Assembly (NCBI GenBank): GCA_032433765.1
Contig: JAVIAB010000051.1
Coordinates: 82,323,340-82,387,339, forward strand
Source of the DNA: Megaustenia siamemsis
Lineage: Eukaryota > Mollusca > Gastropoda > Stylommatophora > Ariophantidae
Direction of reading: 5' to 3'
Length of the DNA: 64,000 nt
Below are positions 55,768 to 64,000 of this stretch, piece after piece. Numbering within the stretch: the stretch's first letter is position 1; every line of letters starts with the position of its first letter. Position numbers and translations under genes: made by a program. The notes beneath the pieces were generated by a model. It did no database searches and had not been told where the DNA came from. It saw only the letters and a list, made by a program, of their open reading frames with translations.

Positions 55768-56790
55768 CATATACCACCAAAAACACTGATCATACCACAT
55801 ACATCAATCTACATCCATGAAAACAACAACACTTATACAAGAAACAAATGACATATTCAAATCACATCTCCCTGAAATAGACGCAACATGATTTGACTTC
55901 AACATAGGTACATAACGTTCCAGCAGTCTTTTGCAAAAAAAAACATCCTAATGTTTCATACAATATTTACAATATGTACAAATTGTATTCATTATTTTAT
56001 GACTTCAGAAGTAGCCAACTATAAAGTACCTGCTACATACACATAAAAATATGGGCGCTACATATACAGGTCTCCTCCTCCCTTACTTAAAAAAGAACAA
56101 AAATAAATGATTGTGAATAAAAATCTAATGTACATCCACATAAACTATTTTGCATGTGACTACATCACATCACACATAACAACCCACAAAGCATTGTCAG
56201 TTCTTTAATAATTTATTACAATACATAAACATTTACTTCCACATCTCATAACCTTAGGGGTCGGTGGGTACACTACTGCAGCCTTCATCAGCCTTCTCCA
56301 ATAATAAACACGCATACTTTAAAACTATGTAGATTGTCTATTTTATTCTCATTTAATTAGCTTCTTTCCGTTAAATCACATTTATTGAGTTACCTATATT
56401 AAAATACATTACATTAAAAATATTAAAATCAGATATCTTTTATTCCTCTTCTTACACATACACTTTTAAACATCAGTCCTATCAATTTAAAGATAGTAAG
56501 GTCAACGCAAGACTGGTAACATCTCCATACAACTCATTGGTATAGTACTGGAGATGACTTCAAGAGCCTTTTCTGCTCAACATGGACATGATTTTTGCAC
56601 ATGTTAGTCAGTCATTTTGTCCACAATTACATTCATTAGAGGTTCCTACCCTTAAAGTATTAAAAAAATAACACTTCATACTGTTATTGGCCTGTTTGGA
56701 GTCTACAATCTGTTGCTTGTTCTTGTCTGTTGAGCTGGTGGTAAAGACTGTGTTTCTGGAAACTCTGGTGTTCTGTATTCCACTTGTTTC
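55768..56790. other. No gene recognised
   Basis: AT-rich. The first 50 bases continue the degenerate repeat field interrupted by hAT-1. No motif in the rest. Confidence 0.5.
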
Positions 56791-57207
56791 TGCCAAATCT
56801 CTTGAACTCATAGGTTATATTTGTATCTGACTCCTTATCACACTCCTTTGCCAAATCTCTTGAACTCATAGGTTATATTTGTATCTGACTCCTTATCACA
56901 CTCCTTTGCCAAATCTCTTGAACTCATAGGTTATATTTGTATCTGACTCCTTATCACACTCCTTTGCTAAATCCCTTGAACTCATAGGTTATATTTGTAT
57001 CTGACTCCTTATCACACTCCTTTGCCAAATCTCTTGAACTCATAGGTTATATTTGTATCTGACTCCTTATCACACTCCTTTGCCAAATCTCTTGAACTCA
57101 TAGGTTATATTTGTATCTGACTCCTTATCACACTCCTTTGCTAAATCCCTTGAACTCATAGGTTATATTTGTATCTGATTCCTTATCACACTCCTTTGCC
57201 AAATTAA
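56791..57207. repeat. 58-bp minisatellite, about 7 copies
   Basis: 'tgccaaatctcttgaactca' starts each unit at 56791, 56849, 56907 and so on. Two units share the variant 'tgctaaatcccttg', 174 bp (three units) apart, which suggests a three-unit duplication. Confidence 0.95.
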
Positions 57208-57944
57208 ATCACATAATATTAGCTTGAATGAATAAATTTCCACCTATTTTTTAAAAGTGACATTCCTATAGTAAACCAAAAAAATCCATTAGAAATCTAC
57301 ATACTGTGCTGTGGATATACCTCATTTCTGAGCCCTGCAAACGGATTCACCAAGAAGCTGAGAATAAAGACCACATGCTCAAAGCTATTAACACCTTGTA
57401 AAAACCATGTAAATTATAAAAATCTTAACTTCAATAGGAATCAAACAATAAAGTGGAAATAAAGTCAATCTGACTGACAAATGTCAGGTTTTACTCACTC
57501 ATTTAGTTTCAGATTAAAAATCATTGTCTTCAGTGTCCTTTGCTAGACTAAAGAAAGAAAACATATTTCATCATAAAAGTTCATCTGGTTGGAATTAAAA
57601 TGCAACTTTCTTGCAGCTTGTGTGATGTTTGACACACAGAAAGATTTGTTTCTCGTTTACTTTCATCACATATATGTGTAATCATGTTATGTTAAAATAG
57701 GACCATCATCACAGCACTCTAGAAACACCCATAGGAGCACCAATCTTCTCCTCAAAATGTTCATCAACACACACTGACTAATTGCAACAGTCCAGTTCTG
57801 GTTGATAAATCCTCTCAGTCATCCAAAATATTGCTCTGTTCTGAAAATACCTGTCTTCAATCCTATTATGTCATATGTCAATAAAATAAATAAATGTCAA
57901 AGTTCCCTCTCCTGCCCTGATAGAATAGGACAATATGATTTTCA
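57208..57944. other. No gene recognised
   Basis: AT-rich, no motif. Confidence 0.5.
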
Positions 57945-58165
57945 TGGCAATAATTTTCTATGACCACCAGCACATGTTTGGCTGATGTGTTCAGGATCAT
58001 TCCTGGCTGCCTTTACTTCCGAGAAAATCTCTGGTACCCATTTTTAAAAACTGGGAGAACTTTGAAGTCAAGTCAATCCTAATAAATTTTGCCGTAACAG
58101 AGAATTGATCCTGGACCCTTCTTGTTAGTAGCTAGCTGATGCACTAATCACTCAAATATCAAATG
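57945..58165 (-). mobile_element. Old SINE-a-like element
   Basis: 'tctctggtacccattttta' matches the conserved 'atgggtaccggat' segment of SINE-a in reverse, and 'agaattgatcctggaccc' matches a decayed B box. Strongly diverged. Confidence 0.55.
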
Positions 58166-58699
58166 TACTAGTTGTTTCTTTGTCAACTTTCATAACATCT
58201 CATATGATTTCTGCCACATTTGCTTTTCTATTGTTAGCTCTAACTTTACCTTGCCTCTCCCATGATCCTTTTGGCTTTTTGGGACAGTGTTGATGCTGAG
58301 TAATGTTGTCTTCTATCTTTCTTTGTCAACTGATGAGGACTTTTGTGTGATCATTAAGCCAAAACCTGTCCATTTTTTACATTATATTCCCATCTTTATA
58401 TTTAATTGGTTTCTCTCTTTCTCCGGCAAACAACTATGTTCCGGAGAATAACTTTAGGTAGGTTTTTTGATCATGATAGGCCATCAAACCATCTAATTTT
58501 CATACTGGATGATGTTTAGTAGGTTGTTGCCTTTCATTTTTTTGTTTAAATTAGAACAGTCTCATAAGAGATGCTGTCTTTTTATGAGATTCCTGATGAT
58601 ATATTTGTAGTATCTCAACATAATAATACACTGTCCTTGTGTCTTAATGGCTCTCGATGATTGTGTGTTAACATATCTTTTCATGTGTCTACAGCAACC
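58166..58699. other. No gene recognised
   Basis: No supported coding motif. Some T-rich stretches. Confidence 0.45.
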
Positions 58700-58707
58700 G
58701 TTTTAGG

Positions 58708-58710
<3 letters not shown>

Positions 58711-58738
<28 letters not shown>

Positions 58739-60451
58739 TGACCTTTCGAGCCGTAACCGGCCCATAGGGCGTAGACCAAGATACACCTTCTCCTATATGA
58801 ATTTTTGTTCTAGCAGTTTCCTTTTAAAGATATTTTATCAAATCTCGCCATCTGTCTCTGTTCTGTGCAAGCAGCTCTATCTCATTGAGGGAGCCGAATC
58901 CTGCTGCTCTTGCCTCTCTCATCAATGTTCTTCTCAGTGTCTCCCTGGGTCTTCCTCTTTTTCTTTTACCTGTTGTTTCCCATATGAGGGCTTGCTTTGC
59001 TATTCGATTATTATCTCTTCTCATCACATGTCCAACGTATGACCATCGTCTTTTCTTTATTCTATCTATCTATCTATTGACCTTTCGAGCCGTAACCGGC
59101 CCATAGGGCGTAGACCAAGATACACCTTCTCCTATATGGATTTTTTTGTTCTAGCAGTTTTCTTTTAAAGATATTTTATCAAATCTCGCCATCTGTCTCT
59201 GTTCTGTGCAAGCAGTTCTATCTCATTGAGGGAGCCGACTCCTGCTGCTCTTGCCTCTCTCATCAATGTTCTTCTCAGTGTCTCCCTGGGTCTTCCTCTT
59301 TTTCTTTTACCTGTTGTTTCCCATATGAGGGCTTGCTTTGCTATTCGGTTATTATCTCTTCTCATCACATGTCCAACGTATGACCATCGTCTTTTCTTTA
59401 TTACTGAAGATATTAGTGGTTGATTGGCGATTTCTCTAATTTCCTCATTTGTTTTGAATTCGTTCCATGCTATACCAAGTATTTTCCTTAGACATTTATT
59501 TTCGAATGCGTTCAACTTTGTTTCTATATCTCTTGTTGTTTTCCAGCTTTCACACGCATACGTAAGGGTTGATAGTACATTTGATTTGAATAGCCTAAGT
59601 TTTGTGTTTGTGCTAATGAGTTTTGATTTCCACAACTTTTCAAGGCTTCTGAAAGACATTGCTGCTTTAGCTATTCTGATTTTAATTTCTTTGCTCGTAT
59701 CCCCTTCTCGATCAATGTGACTTCCAAGATAGATAAAGTGATCGATCTCTTCTACTGGTTTGTTTTCCATGTATATTTTGTCACCTGTTGGAATTAAACT
59801 AGTCATGACTTTAGTCTTTTCATGATTGATCTCAAGCCCAATTTTGCTGGCTATTGATGATAGTTCATTTGTGTTTTCCTGCATCGTTTTTATCTGACTG
59901 CTGATGAGAACTATGTCATCAGCAAAGTCGAGGTCCTCCAAATGGTCTCCTTGTATCCATTCGATGCCTTTATTACCAGTGCAGCATTTCTTCATTATGA
60001 AGTCCATAACAATTCCAAATAACAAGGGCGATAAAATACATCCTTGTTTAACCCCAGTTTCTATTGGGAAACATTCGCTCAGTCCTTCCTCTGTTCGAAC
60101 TGCACATGTGTAACCATCATACATGTCTTTGATAATATTTATGATTTTTGATGGTAAACCATATTGCTTCAGAATTTTCCACAAAGAATCTCTATGAATA
60201 CTATCAAATGCTTTTTTGAAGTCGATGAAGTTAAGTACAAAAGGTACTTGCTACTGGTTTGTTTTCCATGTATATTTTGTCACTTGTTGGAATTAAACTT
60301 TTCATGACTTTAGTCTTTTCATGATTGACCTCAAGCCCAATTTTGCTGGCTATTGATGATAGTTCATTTGTGTTTTCCTGCATCGTTTTTATCTGACTGC
60401 TGATGAGAACTATGTCATCAGCAAAGTCGAGGTCCTCCAAATGGTCTCCTT
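58711..60451 (-). mobile_element. RTE-D LINE, compound insertion of three pieces
   Basis: An 11-bp duplication 'gttttaggtat' (58700-58710 and 60452-60462) brackets the whole block. On the minus strand, from the 5' side: an internal piece (60451-60251, F-A-D-D region), a long 5'-truncated copy (60250-59062) from the VLNFIDFKKAFDS box of the reverse transcriptase to the (ATAG)n tail, and a second 3' end of 350 bp (59061-58711) with its own (ATAG)n tail. Piece one duplicates 59752-59952, and piece three duplicates the 3' end of piece two with only a few differences. Confidence 0.9.
59165..60250 (-). pseudogene. RTE-D reverse transcriptase, truncated but open
   Basis: The frame is open from the point of truncation (about 60250, VLNFIDFKKAFDS) through MWKILKQYGLPSKI, TGVKQGCILSPLLFGIVMD, the active-site box F-A-D-D (DLDFADDIVLIS), NHEKTKVMTS, IDHFIYLGSHIDREGD, YACESWKTTR, KCLRKILGIAWN, WSYVGHVMRRDNN and RKRGRPRETLRRTL, and ends at the stop after WRDLIKYL. 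It lacks the endonuclease and the N-terminal fingers, so it cannot act alone. The lack of stops over about 360 codons fits a recent insertion. The reverse transcriptase and C-terminal domain architecture is that of RTE. Confidence 0.9.
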
Positions 60452-60462
60452 GTTTTAGGTAT

Positions 60463-60682
60463 ACTCTAGATTATTAAAGAAGTGGTGGTACTTCAGGCAT
60501 TATTTGGTTGAACATTTGTCCATATGTGTTAGTGATTATCTTTGCTGCTATTAACTTAAAACATCAAAATATATCAAGCAATAAATCTTTCAGGACATCA
60601 ATTTGTATCAAAACTTGCATGAAATTAATTTTAACTGTCATTATTTTCTAAATCAATTTGTTAATTGGATAAAGTAATGTAA
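60463..60682. other. No gene recognised
   Basis: AT-rich spacer. Confidence 0.5.
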
Positions 60683-60960
60683 AAGTAAAAGCTACCTCCA
60701 TGCCCTCAGAGGCGTATGGGGAATTAGTGTTAATATGACCGTATTTATCTGTGAACAGCAGCGCATTTTTGGGTAATGTGGTCAGTACCATGCCAGGCCA
60801 CCATCACTACCCAGAAAAATCTGTGGTACCCATTTTTAGTGAGCCTTGAAAACTAGTCAGTCTGAAATATATTCACCACTTGTGAGAATGGAATCCAGAC
60901 CCTTTCAATCAGTAGTGGGCACATCACCCTTCAGCCACTTATGCTTCCTGCTATAAGATG
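60683..60960 (-). mobile_element. SINE-a, diverged copy
   Basis: Colinear in reverse with SINE-a: 'gtaaaagctacctccatgcc' (3' end), 'gcgtatggggaattagtgtt', 'gggtaatgtggtcagtacc' and 'ggtacccattttta', then a decayed tRNA-like head 'gaatggaatccagacc'. No target duplication recognised. Confidence 0.75.
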
Positions 60961-61189
60961 TACTTTAGGTTTTAACATAAACTGTTCTCTCCTTGGCTTA
61001 CTTCATTCATTAGATAGCTTAAGTTGCAGCTAAAGCCTCACATAGATGTACACATAATATCACGGTAAAAAGAAAGAACTATTTTTCTATTTTTGTTTCG
61101 AGCCAAAGACAGAGCATTGGGCTCAAATTCAAGACTCTCCATGTCCGATGATTTTTGCTATCAAGTGTCAGACATTGCACAGGACCCAC

Positions 61190-61315
61190 ATTGTATCTTA
61201 CAACACATCCTTGTCTGGGCAGGCCTCTCAACCTCAGCAAGGGAGCTGATGCCTTCTGTTGTTGCCTCTTGTTTCAGTGTTCTTTTTGGTGTTTCTAATG
61301 TGTCCATAATTTTGT
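61190..61315 (-). mobile_element. RTE-D-like LINE 3' remnant
   Basis: On the minus strand the frame gives L-E-T-P-K-R-T-L-K-Q-E-A and G-I-S-S-L-A-E-V-E-R, colinear with the RTE-D end LRRTLMREARAAGVGSLNEIE. Short and decayed. Confidence 0.5.
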
Positions 61316-62446
61316 GTATAGAAATATTGTGTCAAAGCCCATGTTTTTATTACTATTATTGGGTAATGTAGGATGGAGGTTGGTCCAGAAGATCAGGTGA
61401 CAGAATCAATAGTTTGTCACACTCCTAACCAGTAGAATGCAGGTTTAAAACACAGCAGGGTCAAGCATTTTTTTTTTCTACTGCAGGGAAATAAAAACTC
61501 AGACCTTGGGGTGACTGAACTGGACAAGCGGCCTTCTTTTTCCAGTCTTATAAGTTGTTATAAGGCTATTCCAAAAATATGATAAATCCAATAAAAATAT
61601 ATTTTAAAAAAATATTTGGTTTATGTAATTAAAACTATGCTTATATAATAAATTTTTTTAAATGTCTAGCAACAATCATTTAAGACAAGGTGAACCTAGA
61701 AACAGATTATGGAGGGGATAGAAAGAGATGAACAAACACAAGTAAACAAAATTAGAGTTGGAAATACAAGCTGATAATAGATGAGAGATACTCAGGAAAT
61801 AATAATGTAATCAGGCATTACAGTTGACTAGAACCTAAAAGAAGATAAGAGTAGGAAGCCAAATAATACATAACAAAAACGTTGTATGAAGAGGCCAGAG
61901 TTACTAGAGTCTCATGAACAAAGCTCCAGAATACTAAAATGTAATTTTTAAAAATCTCTTTTCAAAATCTGTACACCAGGTATCTATTCTAACAAATTGT
62001 TGACTGTGCACATCTAATGGCAGATTCAGTCATGAGAAACTGCTTGTTCAGTGAAACAATATCCAGCATATGACACTAATATTTTACCAAACTACTAACA
62101 ATTGCTTGCTACCAACTACCTGTCAAGACACAAGAGGTTATATATACATCTACTAGGAAAATAACTCGCAATTTGTACGGTCATGAGCGCTGACTGCACA
62201 TTTGTGTTGATTAATAGTAAAGCTTATAACAGTGACATGATATGAAAGATAAAACACAATAAGCTACTGAATTGTGATTGATTGATTAAACTCACCATAG
62301 TGCTACCATATGTCCTATCATACAGTAAATAAGCTCTGAGGCTAATGATGCAGGACAATTCAAGAGCTAATAATGGTCAGTGACTCATAGATGACTGTTG
62401 GCATCAAGACCAGTGAACCAGATCTGATCAAGATTCTACTGAATAC
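61316..62446. other. No gene recognised
   Basis: AT-rich. T-run at 61470-61478. No motif found. Confidence 0.5.
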
Positions 62447-63236
62447 AATGCAATTATATGTTGATTCTCCAAAGAAGACGATGTAATTGGATGCTGACAG
62501 TCCAAAGAATACAATGTAATTAGATGCTGACAGTCCAAAGAATACAATGTAATTAGATGCTGACAGTCCAAAGAATACAATGTAATTAGATGCTGACAGT
62601 CCAAAGAATACAATGTAATTAGATGATGACAGTTCAAAGAATACAATGTAATTAGATGCTGACAGTCCAAAGAATACAATGTAATTAGATGCTGACAGTC
62701 CAAAGAATACAATGTAATTAGATGCTGACATTCCAAAGAATACAAAGCAATTAGATGCTGACAGTCCAAAGAATACAAAGCAATTAGATGCTGACAGTCC
62801 AAAGAATACAAAGCAATTAGATGCTGACAGTCCAAAGAATACAAAGCAATTAGATGCTGACAGTCCAAAGAAAACAAAAGCAATTAGATGCTGACAGTCC
62901 AAAGAAAACAAAAGCAATTAGATGCTGACAGTCCAAAGAATACAATGTAATTAGATGCTGACAGTTCAAAGAATACAATGTAATTAGATGCTGACAGTCC
63001 AAAGAATACAATGTAATTAGATGCTGACAGTCCAAAGAATACAAAGCAATTAGATGCTGACAGTCCAAAGAATACAAAGCAATTAGATCCTGACAGTCCA
63101 AAGAATACAAAGCAATTAGATGCTGACAGTCCAAAGAATACAAAAGCAATTAGATGCTGACAGTCCAAAGAATACAAAGCAATTAGATGCTGACAGTCCA
63201 AAGAATACAAAAGCAATTAGATGTTGATTGTCCAAA
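62447..63236. repeat. 33-bp minisatellite, about 24 copies
   Basis: Units of 33 bp: 'acaatgtaattagatgctga' or 'acaaagcaattagatgctga' followed by 'cagtccaaagaat', plus a few 34-bp units with an extra A. The two forms occur in blocks (tgtaatt at 62.5-62.7 kb, agcaatt at 62.74-62.93, both again after). Because 33 is a multiple of three, regular 11-residue peptides appear on the minus strand (FGLSASNYIVF and others), broken by the 34-bp units. I call this non-coding. Confidence 0.95.
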
Positions 63237-63458
63237 TAACACAATGCCAGCAGCAGTCAATCCCTGCTTGTCTGTGATATATCTCTGTCAGAATAAATAG
63301 AAATCCACCATTCACTGTTTTAAAATGGCCTTGTCCTGCCCATCTGAGTTAACATACACCTACAATTCCTATTTAAGCCTTTCTATTTCTGATATTATTA
63401 CATGACATCATCCTTCCAGGAAGAGCTCTAACACTCTAGTGCTGGTTCATTCTTAAGT
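63237..63458. other. No gene recognised
   Basis: Spacer between two tandem repeats. Confidence 0.5.
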
Positions 63459-63543
63459 TTGATACAGGAGTTGTCCTTAGTAACAGGAGTTGTCCTTAGT
63501 AACAGGAGTTGTCCTTAGTAACAGGAGTTGTCCTTAGTAACAC
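63459..63543. repeat. 20-bp minisatellite, 4 copies
   Basis: 'aggagttgtccttagtaaca' repeated four times exactly or nearly so. Confidence 0.95.
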
Positions 63544-63828
63544 TGTCAGGTTTTGATTCATCAACATAAACACTACTAGCACTAGCTTCTGTATCTCACA
63601 TATAGGGGGGGGGGATTCACCATCAGGTGTTTGTACTTCAAATGTTGTGCTCTTCATGTGTTTCAAGGCAAATGTAAGAAGGCAGTTTGCAGTGAATAAT
63701 AACTATCACTAGAAAAATAAGTGGATCCATTGTCAATTCATCTAAAATGACATTTCAAAATTGCAAAATAAGATTTTCCTGTACTGTAAGAGTCAAGTGT
63801 GCACATTACTGATTGACAAGAGTGGTGA

Positions 63829-63897
63829 CAAATAATATTAAATGAATAATATTATGGAGGGAAACTTCCTAGGTGATAGATCAGCAAATCATTTCAG
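63829..63897 (-). mobile_element. SINE-c 3' part, inverted
   Basis: In reverse, 'aggaagtttccctccataat' matches 'ggaagtttccctctataata' at 941-960 in the SINE-c copy near the start of the window, and the flanking bases match too. Confidence 0.6.
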
Positions 63898-63904
63898 GGG
63901 ACTT

Positions 63905-64000
63905 TTTTAGATAGCTTAGTTGGCTGTGTACTCTTGTGTTTGTTTCTCATGACAAGGTGCTATGTCGAGGAGTACGAATTTAATCCTGTTTCAGGCTGTC
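63905..64000 (+). mobile_element. SINE-c head, cut by the window end
   Basis: 'tagcttagttggctgtgtac' is an A-box-like region and 'gaatttaatcctgtttcag' a weak B-box region. It resembles 52750-52830 ('aaggcgctgtgtcgaggggt' there, 'aaggtgctatgtcgaggagt' here). Confidence 0.6.

Noticed and set aside
62360..63216. Repeat proteins with 11-residue units (FGLSASNYIVF, LDCQHLITLYS)
   Set aside because: Different peptides arise from the same 33-bp DNA repeat in different frames, and 34-bp units break every frame.

Overview
This window is animal (metazoan) nuclear DNA and is made almost entirely of transposable elements and tandem repeats. I found no host protein-coding gene, no rRNA gene and no free-standing tRNA gene that I could support. 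The elements present are RTE-type and I-group (RNase H-bearing) LINEs, tRNA-derived SINEs, one mariner, one IS630/Tc1-like element, two hAT elements, very long microsatellites and a 12-kb minisatellite. This mix, in AT-rich DNA, suggests an invertebrate. A mollusc or another lophotrochozoan is my best guess, but nothing here fixes the species. Family labels used below (RTE-A to RTE-D, IG-1, IG-2, SINE-a to SINE-d) are mine, for cross-reference inside this window only.

Layout. 0-3.6 kb: RTE remnants with a foldback SINE and a tRNA-derived SINE. 4.38-6.50 kb: a complete-ended but mutated IS630/Tc1-like transposon. 6.8-11.2 kb: trinucleotide and tetranucleotide microsatellites, two small minisatellites and LINE 3' ends. 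12.0-13.6 kb: a LINE 3' end split by an apparently intact mariner. 13.7-19.3 kb: an old RTE split by a 2.5-kb I-group LINE in the opposite orientation. 19.6-22.6 kb: further RTE remnants, one split by a SINE. 22.6-25.5 kb: no recognisable gene. 25.5-37.55 kb: about 280 tandem copies of a 43-bp unit, with a 2,064-bp (48-unit) higher-order duplication inside.

37.6-48.7 kb: I-group LINE pieces, a decayed hAT split by a SINE, and more RTE and SINE pieces. 49.9-50.4 kb: a 35-bp minisatellite. 51.5-55.8 kb: a LINE 3' end, a degenerate repeat field, and a hAT transposon with an uninterrupted 599-residue transposase, matching terminal repeats and a perfect 8-bp target duplication. 56.8-57.2 kb: a 58-bp minisatellite. 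58.7-60.46 kb: a compound RTE insertion in which three pieces of the same element share one target duplication. 62.4-63.2 kb: a 33-bp minisatellite. The window ends in a partial SINE.

The window works as a layered insertion record, not a set of cooperating genes. Target-site duplications let many layers be ordered: mariner into IG-1, IG-1 into RTE-A, SINE-a into RTE-C and into hAT-2, SINE-d into IG-2. The two elements whose own proteins look intact are the mariner at 12.2-13.5 kb and the hAT at 53.1-55.8 kb. The most unusual structures are the 43-bp array with its higher-order repeat, the compound RTE-D insertion, and the foldback SINE architecture seen at both ends of the window.
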